64,000 bases of DNA from JAJEEA01 sp965116765. GTDB taxonomy: Bacteria; Acidobacteriota; Vicinamibacteria; Vicinamibacterales; UBA8438. Shown here piece by piece: positions 8,653-17,432 of this stretch. The notes beneath the pieces are model-generated. The model was not told the origin of the DNA, did not search any database, and was given only the letters and a program-made list of their open reading frames with translations. The stretch spans positions 6,200,001 through 6,264,000 of the forward strand of contig OZ220718.1 in NCBI GenBank assembly GCA_965116765.1. Direction: 5' to 3'. The translations under genes and the position numbers were made by a program. Numbering within the stretch: position 1 is the stretch's first letter; the number at the start of each line of letters is the position of its first letter.

Positions 8653-11016
8653 TTCGGGCACCCGGGGTTCCCGACTGCGCTGAAACGCGTCGCTGCCGAC
8701 CACGCCGAGCACGAACGACGCCATGCGGTGGTCGTTCGCCTCGGCCGCGCGCGCGATGGCGCGCACCGTCGGCTGATCGAAGTGCTCGACCCGCCGGCCG
8801 ATGGCGAACGCGAGCAGGTTCTCGGTGAAGGTGCGGACGAGCGGCGTCGGCCGCGCCATCAGGGCGTCGACGAGCTCGCTCGGGGTCGACACCGGGGTGC
8901 CGTCGTAGTAGTCGCCCCGCGTGTCGAGGGGCACGCCGTGCTCGCGCACCCGCCACTTCGCGGTGACGTCGAAGTTGTCCAGCGCCAGCCCGATGGGGTC
9001 GATCAGCCGGTGGCACGAGCTGCACGCCGGGTTCGACCGGTGCTGCTCCATCCGCTCCCGGGTCGTCAGGCGCCGGCCGTCGCGGACCTCGTCGGTCTCT
9101 TCGAGGGCCGGGATGTCCGGCGGCGGCGGGGGCGGCGGCGTGCCGAGCAGCACCTCCATCACCCACTTGCCGCGCAGCACCGGCGAGGTGCGGTTCGCGA
9201 GCGACGTCAGCACGAGGATGCTGCCGTGTCCGAGCACCCCGCGGCGGGTGTCGTCGGGGTAGGCCACGCGCCGGAAGTGGCGCCCGGCGACCCCGGGGAT
9301 GCCGTAGTGCCGCGCGAGCCGCTCGTCGACGAACGTGTAGTCGGCCCGGTAGAGGTCGAGCAGGCTGCGGTTCTCCTGCACGAGGTTCGCGAAGAACAGC
9401 TCGGTCTCGCGCCGCATCGCGCGGGCGAGGTTCTCGTCGTAGTTCGGGAAGAAGTTGGGGTCGGGCCGGACCTTGTCCATGTCCTGCAGGCGGAACCACT
9501 GGGCCGCGAAGCGGGTGCCGAGCGCCTCGGCGCGGGGGTCGGCGAGCATGCGCAGGGCCTGCCGCTCGAGCTCCTCCGGGGTCAGTCGGCCCGCCTCGGC
9601 CAGCGTCCTCAGCTCCTCGTCGGGCGGCGTGCCCCACAAGAAGAAGGACAGGCGCGAGGCGAGGGCGGCGTCGCCGAGGCGGTAGCCCCGCCGCGGCGCG
9701 TCGACCGGCGCCCGCTCCAGCCGCAGCACGAAGTGCGGGCTCGCCAGCATCGCCTCGAGGGCGGTCCGCACCCCGATCTCGAAGCCGCCGGCCGCCGCCC
9801 CCTCGTCGAAGAACGACAGCAGCCCGTCGACGTCGCGCGGGGTGAGAGCGCGGCGGTACGCCTCGCGGCCCAGGCGTTCGATGATGCGGCGCGCGCAGGG
9901 CCGGGCCTCGTCCGGGGTGGTGGGCCGGCACGTGAAGACGCGCTGCCGGCTCGGCGTCTCGGACAGGCCCGTGACCCCGTGGGGCCCGGTGATGACGAGG
10001 TCGCGCACGTGGGGCAGGGTGGTGACGCCCGCCCCGCCCGAGCCGCCGCCCGCGAACGACCAGTCGTGGGGGCGTATCAGGTCCTCGTAGGGGCCGTCCG
10101 ACCGGCGGACGAACGCCGCCGCCACCCGGCGGGGCCCCGCCCGCACGGAGATCGGCGGCGTCTGCGTGCCCACGCCGCCCCGCCCGTCGGCGTCGACGCG
10201 GCGGTCGGTGTTGTAGTGCAGCAGGGCCACCCGTTCGCCGTCGATCGAGACGTCGACGTCCTCGATGCGCGTGTTCGCCCCCGAGGTGAACGTCAACCCG
10301 AAGACGTACTCGGCGTCGGCGGGGAACACGTGGTCGACGACGATGCCGCCCCGGGTACCCCAGGGCGCGCCCTCGACGTGGTCCCAGGGATGCTGCGACA
10401 CGTACTCGGAGTTCGAGTAGGTGTGGTCGACGGCCCGGCGGCCGGGCTCGCCGACCGCGAGCCGGGCGATGGCGCCGGCGGCGTTGAGATAGGCCTCGAG
10501 CAGGGTTGCCGACAGCGTCTGCGCGTCGGCGATGTTGTCGAAGTTGGCGCTCATCTGGTCGAGCGGCAGCCAGTCGCCGGCGTCGACCTCCAGACCCAGC
10601 AGGTCGCGGATGGCCCGGGCGTACTCGGCCCGGTTGAGGCGCTGGAAGGGCCGCCCGCCGGGGTCGGGGGCGATGCCGGCGGCCGCGTCGAGCTGGTCCT
10701 CGAGGGTCTCCGCGAGGGCCCGGAGGTCGGCGGCGTCGGGCCGGCGCGGCGTCGGCGGCGGCATCATGCCCGCGCGCAGCTTGCGGATCATCGCCTCGGC
10801 GACCTCGGGGTGGTCGGCCGCGGCGGCGACGTCGAAGCGCTCGAGCGACAGGTTGCCGCGCAGCGTGCGGTCGTTGTGACAGGTGACGCAGGTGCCGCGC
10901 ACCACGCGCTCGGGGGCGCTGCCCCCCGGCGCGGTCTGGGCGGTGGCGGACTTCGACGGGCCACCTGCGAAGAGGACGCACAAGCCGGCGGTGAGGACGA
11001 TGACTCGTGTCTGCAT
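8647..11016 (-). CDS. Multi-domain cytochrome-c-like protein (DUF1587/DUF1592/DUF1588/DUF1585)
   Basis: The 789-residue exported protein has an N-terminal signal and a haem c motif CVTCH at residues 43-47. Next comes a DUF1587 segment (FQRLNRAEYARAIRDLLGL), then DUF1595/DUF1592 regions (RIIERLGREAYRRALTPRD; SRLSFFLWGTPPDEEL), DUF1588 (a polyproline GTPPPPPPPD linker and a second CxxCH, CSSCHRLIDPIG) and a DUF1585 tail. This domain order is typical of Planctomycetes and Acidobacteriota proteins of unknown role, always near DUF1552. It lies 162 bp upstream of the DUF1552 gene on the same strand. The stop codon falls within a copy of the interspersed repeat. Confidence 0.92.
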   Translation of the reverse strand: MQTRVIVLTAGLCVLFAGGPSKSATAQTAPGGSAPERVVRGTCVTCHNDRTLRGNLSLERFDVAAAADHPEVAEAMIRKLRAGMMPPPTPRRPDAADLRALAETLEDQLDAAAGIAPDPGGRPFQRLNRAEYARAIRDLLGLEVDAGDWLPLDQMSANFDNIADAQTLSATLLEAYLNAAGAIARLAVGEPGRRAVDHTYSNSEYVSQHPWDHVEGAPWGTRGGIVVDHVFPADAEYVFGLTFTSGANTRIEDVDVSIDGERVALLHYNTDRRVDADGRGGVGTQTPPISVRAGPRRVAAAFVRRSDGPYEDLIRPHDWSFAGGGSGGAGVTTLPHVRDLVITGPHGVTGLSETPSRQRVFTCRPTTPDEARPCARRIIERLGREAYRRALTPRDVDGLLSFFDEGAAAGGFEIGVRTALEAMLASPHFVLRLERAPVDAPRRGYRLGDAALASRLSFFLWGTPPDEELRTLAEAGRLTPEELERQALRMLADPRAEALGTRFAAQWFRLQDMDKVRPDPNFFPNYDENLARAMRRETELFFANLVQENRSLLDLYRADYTFVDERLARHYGIPGVAGRHFRRVAYPDDTRRGVLGHGSILVLTSLANRTSPVLRGKWVMEVLLGTPPPPPPPDIPALEETDEVRDGRRLTTRERMEQHRSNPACSSCHRLIDPIGLALDNFDVTAKWRVREHGVPLDTRGDYYDGTPVSTPSELVDALMARPTPLVRTFTENLLAFAIGRRVEHFDQPTVRAIARAAEANDHRMASFVLGVVGSDAFQRSREPRVPEP

Positions 11017-11074
11017 CTGTAAGTGTGGACACCAACAGTCTAGCCGCCTGTCCGCCGCGGATTCAAGGCCGGAT

Positions 11075-12193
11075 TCAGCTCCAGCCGTCGATCGAGTACC
11101 GGGACACCGCGTCGGCGTCCAGGGCGATCCCGAGGCCGGGGCCGGACGGCAGGGCCACGCCGCCGGGAACGACCTCGAGGGCGGTCGAGAACAGCCGGCC
11201 GAGGTTGAGGACCTTGAAGTCGGTGAAGTACTCCACCCACGCCGCGTTGGGGGTCGCCGCCACGAGGTGCACGTGCAGGTCGGCGAGCCAGTGGGGGGCG
11301 ACGGCGAGGTCGTGGGCGGCGGCCAGCCCCGCGATGCGGCGCCACTCGGTGATGCCGCCGCAGACCCCGGCGTCGGGCTGGAGGACGTCGGCGGCCCCGC
11401 GGTCGACGAGCTGGAGGAAGTCCCAGCGCGTCGCGTGGATCTCGCCGGTGGCGACCGGCGTCGCCACCGACTCCGCGACCCGCGCGTGGCCGTCGACGTC
11501 GTCGGGCATCAGGGGCTCCTCGATCCAGCCGGGGTCCCATTCCTCCCAGGCGCGCACCGCCCGGATCGCGCTCGCCGCGTCGCGCCACGCGTTGTTGGCG
11601 TCGAGGAAGAGCTCGACGCCGGGCCCGACGGCCTCCCGGGCGGCCGCAATCCTGTCCGCGTCCTCCGCCGTCGACACGCCGCCGACCTTGATCTTGACGG
11701 CGGTGAAGCCCATGTCGACGTAGCCGCGCACCTCGTCGGCGAGGTCGTCGGGGGTCTTGCCCTCGGCGTAGTACCCGCCGCTCGCGTAGGCCGGCGCCAT
11801 CTCCGTCCGGTAGCCGCCCAGGTAACGGTGCAGGGGCAGCTCGGCCTCGCGCGACACGGCGTCCCACAGCGCCTGGTCGACGGCGCTGACGGCCCGCACC
11901 ACCGCGCCCCGCCGGCCCTGCAGCAGGGCCTCGCGGTACATCGCCTCCCAGATTGCCTCGACGTCGTGGGGGTCGCGTCCCACTATCAGGTCGCGCAGCA
12001 GCTCGCGCACCGCCAGGGTGGCGAGCCGGCCGCCCCGCGTGCCGCCGTAGCAGAAGCCGATGCCCTCGGCCCCGGTGTCGGTCCGCACCCGCACCAGGGT
12101 GTAGTGGCGCTCGGACACCGCCCGGGTGGCGAACGCGATGCCGCGCTCGAGCGGCACGACGCAGGTGGTCGCTTCGACGGCGCTGACCTTCAC
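11075..12193 (-). CDS. Enolase-superfamily enzyme (mandelate racemase/muconate lactonizing type)
   Basis: The 372 residues cover an N-terminal capping domain and a C-terminal barrel. The expected catalytic set of the mandelate-racemase subgroup is visible: the KIK pair in FTAVKIKVGG, metal ligands Asp in LFLDANNAW, Glu in WIEEP and Glu in VATGEIHATR, then QPDAGVCGGITE and the His of VAPHW. Such enzymes abstract the alpha proton of a carboxylate, typically sugar-acid dehydration or racemization. The substrate cannot be read from sequence. It is the downstream gene of a probable pair with the cyclase at 12213 (19-bp gap), suggesting a shared small-molecule pathway. Confidence 0.88.
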   Translation of the reverse strand: MKVSAVEATTCVVPLERGIAFATRAVSERHYTLVRVRTDTGAEGIGFCYGGTRGGRLATLAVRELLRDLIVGRDPHDVEAIWEAMYREALLQGRRGAVVRAVSAVDQALWDAVSREAELPLHRYLGGYRTEMAPAYASGGYYAEGKTPDDLADEVRGYVDMGFTAVKIKVGGVSTAEDADRIAAAREAVGPGVELFLDANNAWRDAASAIRAVRAWEEWDPGWIEEPLMPDDVDGHARVAESVATPVATGEIHATRWDFLQLVDRGAADVLQPDAGVCGGITEWRRIAGLAAAHDLAVAPHWLADLHVHLVAATPNAAWVEYFTDFKVLNLGRLFSTALEVVPGGVALPSGPGLGIALDADAVSRYSIDGWS

Positions 12194-12212
12194 GCGGGAT
12201 TCCCCCCTTCGA

Positions 12213-13214
12213 CTAGAACATCGCGATGGGATTGACCGGCGACCCCGTGCCGTTGGGAATGCGCAGGGGGGCGATGGTCACCATGAACTCCCATCGGCCG
12301 CGCTCGGCCGCGGCCTCGGCCAGGTCCTGGAAGTCGGCCCGGTCGAGGACCTGGATGCCGAGGATGGTCAGCGCGAAGTTGTGGAGGGCGGTCCGGGGCA
12401 GGTCGCCCTCGGGCTGCGGCACGTAGCCGGGCGTCTCCCAGCCCGCGATGGCCACGTCCCGCTCCTTCAGCCACGGGATGACGTTGTTGTCGAGCCCCGC
12501 CGCCTCGGCGCCGGTGTCGAAGGGGCCCAGGGCGTCCTGCCGCGCCCACCGGCCCCAGCGGATGAGGAACGCGTCGCCGGGGCCGACCCGCACCCCGGTC
12601 TGTGCCTCCCACGCCTCGAGGTCCTCCACGGTGATGCGGGTCCCCGGCTCGAGCCACGGCACGCCCTTGAGCCTGGGAATGTCGTAGAGCACCCCCCGCG
12701 TCACGAGGCCGTCCTTCACGACCATGATCGAGTTCTTCAGGGCGCCGTCCTCCATCGTCACGAGGCCGTCCACGTCGTAGCCGTTCCACATCTTGCCGTC
12801 GAAGAACACGTGCGCGAAGGCATCGAGGTGGGTGGTGCCGGGGCCGTGGATGCACGGGTAGGCGATGGTGTCGCTGGCCCCCGTGCGCGTCGCCCGCGAC
12901 ATCGACCACTCGACCGGGCACGGCACGTCGGCCGTGCGGTAGTTCTGCGCGTCTGAGGCGAGCGAGACGGTGTGGCCCTCGGTGACGAGGGCGGCCGCCT
13001 GGGCCCGCTTCGCGGGGGTGATGAGGTTGGCCATGCCCAGCTCGTCGTCGGGGCCGAAGCGGCCCCAGTTCGAGAGCTCGGTGAGCCAGCGCTCGAACTG
13101 CTCGGCGCTCACGAGGGGGGGCATTTCCGGTTCCTGCGCCCGGGGTCCGGTCGAGAGAACCGCCGCGCAGGCGGCGACTCCCAGCGGCAGCGACAGGCGG
13201 CGAAGTGCAGTCAT
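12213..13214 (-). CDS. Metal-dependent cyclase / kynurenine-formamidase-like hydrolase, secreted
   Basis: The 333 residues begin with a signal peptide ending STGPRAQ. The family signature HGPGTTHLDAFAH (residues ~118-130) is the HxGTHxDxxxH zinc or manganese site of the cyclase family (PF04199 type), which includes formamidases and isatin hydrolase. A segment GPGDAFLIRWGRW and the ALHNFALTILGIQ helix near the C-terminus are also typical. Export makes a catabolic role on external substrates more likely than tryptophan catabolism. It precedes the enolase-superfamily gene on the same strand and is probably co-transcribed with it. A -10-like TATAAT on the minus strand sits at 13303-13298, about 80 nt upstream. 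Confidence 0.87.
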   Translation of the reverse strand: MTALRRLSLPLGVAACAAVLSTGPRAQEPEMPPLVSAEQFERWLTELSNWGRFGPDDELGMANLITPAKRAQAAALVTEGHTVSLASDAQNYRTADVPCPVEWSMSRATRTGASDTIAYPCIHGPGTTHLDAFAHVFFDGKMWNGYDVDGLVTMEDGALKNSIMVVKDGLVTRGVLYDIPRLKGVPWLEPGTRITVEDLEAWEAQTGVRVGPGDAFLIRWGRWARQDALGPFDTGAEAAGLDNNVIPWLKERDVAIAGWETPGYVPQPEGDLPRTALHNFALTILGIQVLDRADFQDLAEAAAERGRWEFMVTIAPLRIPNGTGSPVNPIAMF

Positions 13215-13640
13215 CGGTCGACCTCCCTCTGGTTCCGTTCATACCCGGCGGTGCAACGCGTGGGCCGGGCGGCGGCGGGCCCCGCGCGAACTCGGCCATT
13301 ATAGGGCCGGCGCCGCCGCGTGGGGCCGGGCCGGGGCCGCCAAGCTATAATCTCTGCCGCAGTCGAAGGAACGGATGAGTGCGGCGTCGCGAGCCGGGGG
13401 CGAGACCCCGCGTTGCGCCGCGTCAGGCGACGCCGCGGCGCCCGCGTGGCCGGGGGTGACGAGGGCGCGGGCCGGGCATGCCCGTAGCGCCGGACAGCCG
13501 CGTCGTGCATGGCCTGCCCAGCGGGGACATCGTCCGCGGGCTTCCGGGGACGTCCCCGGCGGAAACGCGTGGGCTGCCGTCAGGCCGGCGGTCGGCCCCC
13601 CGGCCGTGCCCGCCGCCGATCGGGAACGCGAGGAGACGAG
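13215..13640. other. Divergent intergenic region with palindromes and two TATAAT boxes
   Basis: This 426-bp gap separates divergent genes. It holds a minus-strand TATAAT (13303-13298) and a plus-strand TATAAT (13346-13351). Downstream of the plus box are three GC palindromes: CGGGCATGCCCG (13473-13484), an imperfect one at 13521-13537, and the perfect CCGGGGACGTCCCCGG (13544-13559). The plus box would give a ~280-nt leader before the lipoprotein gene. A 95-codon frame from 13375 has Ala/Arg-rich, non-protein-like composition and I do not call it a gene. Confidence 0.5.
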
Positions 13641-14126
13641 ATGCGAACGAGGACCGCGATAGTCGCCGCCGCCGTGCTGCTGGCGGGGTCGTGCGGCGGA
13701 GAGCCGCCGGCCGGGCCGCCGTTCCGGACGGACAACACCGTCCAGATGCTGATGGCGAACATGCTCGACCCGGCCGCCGACCTCCTGTGGGACGCCGTCG
13801 GGACGATTCTCGACGAGAACGGCGAGACCTACTGGGAGCCGGAGACCGAGGAGGACTGGCTGCAGGTCAAGCTGGGGGCGGTGGCCCTCGCCGAGTCGGC
13901 GAACCTGCTCATCATGGAAGGGCGCGCCCGCGACCAGGACCAGTGGATCCGCATGTCCGAAGCGATGGCCGACGCCGCCATGCTCGCGTTCGACGCGGCC
14001 GCGGCCGAGGACCCTCAGCGGATATTCGATCTCGGCGAGGTCGTCTACGAGACGTGCAACAACTGTCACACCCTGTACTGGGTGGACGACGCTGACCGGG
14101 GCCGGGCCATCGAGCCGGGGACCTAG
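13641..14126 (+). CDS. Small c-type-cytochrome-like lipoprotein
   Basis: The ATG at 13641 follows AGGAGACGAG and gives 161 residues. The N-terminus is a short signal ending LLAGSCGG, a plausible though not textbook lipobox. After a helical region (residues ~35-125) a single haem-binding motif CNNCH occurs near the C-terminus in VVYETCNNCHTLYWV. The size and helical layout resemble small periplasmic cytochromes. The next gene encodes a PepSY membrane protein, so a role in envelope electron transfer is plausible but inferred. The axial Met ligand is not obvious. Confidence 0.75.
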   Translation: MRTRTAIVAAAVLLAGSCGGEPPAGPPFRTDNTVQMLMANMLDPAADLLWDAVGTILDENGETYWEPETEEDWLQVKLGAVALAESANLLIMEGRARDQDQWIRMSEAMADAAMLAFDAAAAEDPQRIFDLGEVVYETCNNCHTLYWVDDADRGRAIEPGT

Positions 14127-14283
14127 CCGGCCGGCTGGCCTGGCTGGCCCGCGCATCGCCGGCCGCGCTGGCCGCGGGCTCCGTCTCGCGGCGGCGTCGC
14201 GCCTCCCGCGTCCGGGCGTCGACTCCGGGGCGCCCGTGGACCGCGAAGGCGCGGGGCTCGCCGGGCTGGAACGGGGGGGATCG

Positions 14284-15852
14284 GTGTCGAGCCCATCCAT
14301 CGTCTTGCGCCGGGTCCTCATCTACACGCATCGCTGGCTGGGCATCGCCGGGAGCCTGCTCTTCGTCGTCTGGTTCGCCTCGGGCATCGTCCTGATGTAC
14401 GCGGGCATGCCGGCCCTCGACCCCGCCGAGCGGCTCGCCCGCGCGCCCGCCCTCGATCTCTCCGCGGCCCGTCTCGACGTCGGCGAGGCGGCGGTCCGGG
14501 CGGGGTTCACACCCGCGCGCATCCTCGTCGGAATGCACGGCGACCGGCCCGTCTACCGGTTCGCGGGCGGAGGCGGCTGGACCACGATCTACGCCGACAC
14601 GGGCGAGACGGCGGGCGGGCTGGGGCCGGACGAGGCCGTGGAGATCGCGCGCCGGTTCGCGCCGGAGCGCGCGGGCGCCGCCCGGTACGACCTGCGGCTG
14701 ACGGCGCCCGATCAGTGGACGCTGCAGAGCGGCGCCTTCTTTCCCCTCCATCGCGTGGCCCTCGGCGACGACGCCGCGACCGTTCTCTACATCTCCGACC
14801 GCACCGTCGAGCCGATCCTCGAGACCACCCGCCGCGGCCGACTGTGGGCCCGGCTGGGGGCGGTTCCGCATTGGCTGTACTTCACGCCGCTCCGGTCGCG
14901 GGCGGCGTTCTGGTCCGACCTGGTGATCTGGCTGTCGATACTGGGCTGTCTTCTCGCGCTGTCCGGGATCGTCTGGGGGCTGTGGCGGTTGTCGGTCTCG
15001 ACCGCGTACCGGTTGCGCGGCCGTCCTTCGCGCTCGCCCTACGCCGGACTGATGCGCTGGCACCACTACGCCGGCCTCGTCTTCGGTGTCTTCGCCTTCA
15101 CGTGGGTCTTCAGCGGCGGGCTGTCGATGGACCCCTGGAGCTGGCACCCGGGGACCGGGGCGACGCCGGCGCAGCGCCAGGCCCTGGCCGGGGGGCCGCC
15201 GCGCCTCGGCCCCCTCACCGCCGACGGGCTCCGCGCCGGGGCGGCCGCCATCGGCGAGTGGTTCGAGCCGAGGGAGCTCGAGGTCGTGCAGCTCGCGAAC
15301 GAGCCCCACGTGTTGGCCCTCGACCCCGCCGCGACGGTCCCCGAAGACCTGGCGCTGCCCACGACCCTGGCCACCCTGCGGTCGCAGGTCCCCGAGCAGC
15401 GGCTCGTCTCGATGCTGCACCCCGAGGGCGGCGCCTTCATCCGGTTCGGCGACGATCGGATGGAGGCGATGGCGGCCGCCGCCATGCCCGGCGCCTCGAT
15501 AGAGGACGCCGCGTGGATCCGGGCCTACGACGACTACTACTACGATCGGAGCCGGCGCCTGCCGCTGCCGGTGCTGCGGGTCCGGTACGACGACCCCGGC
15601 GCCACGTGGCTCTACCTCGACCCCTACCGCGGCGCCGTCGCCCGCAAGGAGGAACGCCTGACCCGGCTGAACCGCTGGCTGTACCGGGGCCTGCACGGGC
15701 TGGACTTTCCGTTCCTCTACTCGCAGCGTCCGCTGTGGGACGCGATCGTGATCGGGTTGAGCCTCGGCGGCATCCTCGTGAGCGTGACCTCGGCCGCCCA
15801 GGGCTGGCGCCGCCTGCGCCGCCATGCCCGCCGCCTGCGGCCGCCCGCCTAG
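14284..15852 (+). CDS. PepSY-associated transmembrane protein
   Basis: The GTG at 14284 with GGGGGGA upstream is preferred over the in-frame GTG at 14236, giving 522 residues. The protein starts RRVLIYTHRWLGIAGSLLFVVWFASGIVLMYAGMP, the classical PepSY_TM opening with a conserved His in the first helix. Further membrane helices lie around 230-250 (LSILGCLLALSGIVWGLW) and 275-300 (HHYAGLVFGVFAFTWVFSGG), with one near the C-terminus. Large periplasmic loops carry PepSY-like segments. Relatives include PiuB-type proteins linked to iron uptake or ferric reduction. The cytochrome-like lipoprotein upstream supports a redox role, but the substrate is unknown. Confidence 0.82.
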   Translation: MSSPSIVLRRVLIYTHRWLGIAGSLLFVVWFASGIVLMYAGMPALDPAERLARAPALDLSAARLDVGEAAVRAGFTPARILVGMHGDRPVYRFAGGGGWTTIYADTGETAGGLGPDEAVEIARRFAPERAGAARYDLRLTAPDQWTLQSGAFFPLHRVALGDDAATVLYISDRTVEPILETTRRGRLWARLGAVPHWLYFTPLRSRAAFWSDLVIWLSILGCLLALSGIVWGLWRLSVSTAYRLRGRPSRSPYAGLMRWHHYAGLVFGVFAFTWVFSGGLSMDPWSWHPGTGATPAQRQALAGGPPRLGPLTADGLRAGAAAIGEWFEPRELEVVQLANEPHVLALDPAATVPEDLALPTTLATLRSQVPEQRLVSMLHPEGGAFIRFGDDRMEAMAAAAMPGASIEDAAWIRAYDDYYYDRSRRLPLPVLRVRYDDPGATWLYLDPYRGAVARKEERLTRLNRWLYRGLHGLDFPFLYSQRPLWDAIVIGLSLGGILVSVTSAAQGWRRLRRHARRLRPPA

Positions 15853-16297
15853 TCCGCCTAGTCCCGGCCAGCCTTCCTGGACCGCCGGTCGCCGCACCCG
15901 GCTCCGCTCGCCGCGCGACCGATTCGTCGTCTTCGGCTCTGCCCGGCGCCCGGCCGACCCGCGGGGAGCCCGCGCGTTCCGGGCCCCGACTCCTGACGCG
16001 GGTTCGCCCATCCGGCCTCGTTGCTTTCTTGACCTTGGCAGACCCGCGAGGTAAACTCCGCGCCTGCCGTGGCGGTTCGTGTCGGCCGCACCGAGGCGGT
16101 GACCGGGACGGATGCGGCGGCGGTGCAGCTCGGGTGCGCGGGCGCCGGTGCGAGCCGGCGGAGACGGTCGCGGCATCCCGACGCGACCGCTGCACCGGCC
16201 GCGACCCCGGATCGGGGTCCGCGCTTCCACCCTTCCCGGCGGCCGTCGGGGTGCGGACGGAGCGGGCGGCGAGACGGCCGAGGGAGAGAGGCAGCGG
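15853..16297 (+). other. Intergenic region: hairpin-repeat copy plus a three-hairpin leader
   Basis: This 445-bp gap contains a copy of the interspersed repeat (15919-15994). A -10-like TAAACT lies near 16051. Three consecutive stems follow: CGGTCGCG/CGCGACCG (16165-16189), GACCCCG/CGGGGTC (16203-16219) and CGGCCGTC/GACGGCCG (16240-16280). The third ends right before the ribosome-binding site AGGGAGAGAGG of the 16298 gene. No open frame here looks protein-like. Confidence 0.6.
15919..15994 (+). repeat. Diverged copy of the interspersed hairpin repeat
   Basis: Matches both halves of the family: TCGTCGTCTTCGGCTCTG, GGCGCCCGGCCGACCC, then GGGGAGCCCGCGCGTTCC and GACTCCTG. It is more diverged than the 49457 copy, but the order and spacing of the blocks are kept. 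Confidence 0.55.
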
Positions 16298-16843
16298 ATG
16301 ATTGCCAGCGTGCTCGAGTTGATGCGGCCCCTCTTCGAATGGGTCGACGCGATGCCGAGCAGTATCGCGCTGCGGGAGTCCCTGAACGGCTACGTCTACC
16401 TGCTGACGGCGCACGTCGTCAGCATGGGGCTGGTGGCGGGGGTCATCGCCTACTGGGACATGCGGCTGACGGGCATCGCCCTCAGGTGGGTCCCGGTGAC
16501 GAAGGTGAAGTCGGGGCTGTTTCCCTGGCTGTACGCCGGCGTGCTCATCAACGCGGGCACCGGCTTCGTCATGCTCTACAGCCAGCCGATGCGGTACTAT
16601 CCGAACTTCTGGTTCTGGTTCAAGATGGGGATGCTGATCATCCTGGCCGCGAACGCCGCCTACTTCCACTACAACGTCGAGAAGAACGTCGAGCAGTGGG
16701 AGAACGATCCGGTGGCGCCGCTCAAGGCCCGGGTGGCCGGCTACGTGTCCCTGGCGTTCTGGGCCGGAGTCATCGTGACCGGGCGCATGACCGCCTACAG
16801 CGGTCTCGTGCCCCAGTGGTGGGCCGACATGGGACTGGGGTAA
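16298..16843 (+). CDS. Small 4-TM membrane protein (DUF6644-like), first of a paralogous pair
   Basis: The ATG at 16298 follows a strong AGGGAGAGAGG site; the upstream frame from 16112 is Arg/Gly-rich and overlaps hairpins, so it is excluded. The 181 residues contain four hydrophobic helices, including YLLTAHVVSMGLVAGVIAYW, WLYAGVLINAGTGFVMLY, KMGMLIILAANAAYFHY and VSLAFWAGVIVTGRMTAY. The His in helix 1 and the aromatic FWFWFK before helix 3 align with the same features in the next gene, so the two are paralogs 4 bp apart. It resembles uncharacterised small integral membrane proteins of the DUF6644 type; that name is from memory of the family and not verified. Haem binding by the shared His is a hypothesis. 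Confidence 0.7.
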   Translation: MIASVLELMRPLFEWVDAMPSSIALRESLNGYVYLLTAHVVSMGLVAGVIAYWDMRLTGIALRWVPVTKVKSGLFPWLYAGVLINAGTGFVMLYSQPMRYYPNFWFWFKMGMLIILAANAAYFHYNVEKNVEQWENDPVAPLKARVAGYVSLAFWAGVIVTGRMTAYSGLVPQWWADMGLG

Positions 16844-16847
16844 CGCG

Positions 16848-17324
16848 ATGCTGCTACCGTTCTTCGAGTGGATGCTGAGTCTGGAGTTCAGCGCCTACTT
16901 CCTCAACTCGGTCTGGCCCACGCCCATCGTCCAGTGCATTCACCTGCTGGCGGTGGCGGTGTTCGCGGGCGCGGTGCTCGTCGTCGACCTGCGGCTCCTC
17001 GGCCGCGGGCTGACCTGGGCGTCGATTCCCGAGCTGGCGCGGACCGCCCAGCCGTGGCTCGTGTGGAGCTTCGTGGTGCTGGTGGTGACCGGCATTCCGC
17101 AGATGTCGTCGACGGCGCTGAAGCAGTACTACAGCCCCTTCTTCTGGTGGAAGATGGAGGCGCTGTTCGTGGGCGTCGTGGTGACGTTCGTGATTCGTCG
17201 AATCATCGCATCGAAGGAGGAGGGGCATTTCGGGCCGGTCTGGCCGAAGGTGGTGGGGATCACGTCGATTGCGCTCTGGACGAGCGTCACGATCGGCGCG
17301 CGCCTCATCGGACTGTTGTCGTAG
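16848..17324 (+). CDS. Small 4-TM membrane protein, second of a paralogous pair
   Basis: The protein has 158 residues and four hydrophobic helices (for example IHLLAVAVFAGAVLVVDLRL, WSFVVLVVTGIPQMSS, MEALFVGVVVTFVI and a C-terminal helix ending GARLIGLLS). It shares with its neighbour the FEW opening, a His in helix 1, the -DLRL/-DMRL end of that helix and an FWxWK motif before helix 3. The two probably form a heteromeric complex in the inner membrane. The gene starts 5 nt after the previous stop, so the two are one operon. Function is unknown; the flanking acidobacterial secreted families may belong to the same process. Confidence 0.7.
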   Translation: MLLPFFEWMLSLEFSAYFLNSVWPTPIVQCIHLLAVAVFAGAVLVVDLRLLGRGLTWASIPELARTAQPWLVWSFVVLVVTGIPQMSSTALKQYYSPFFWWKMEALFVGVVVTFVIRRIIASKEEGHFGPVWPKVVGITSIALWTSVTIGARLIGLLS

Positions 17325-17432
17325 GGTAGACTCATGTCGTCATAGGGCAAGCTCGAGGAGGCGCGGACCCCCGCGGTCGTGCGGGTTCCCGCCCGTCAGA
17401 CACGCTGGAGCGTGTGAGGGAGACACAGAGAA

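Noticed and set aside
13375..13662. 95-codon frame with a nearby TATAAT and AAGGAACGG
   Set aside because: The composition is Ala/Arg/Gly dominated and it overlaps the lipoprotein start out of frame. The palindromes suggest RNA structure rather than coding.
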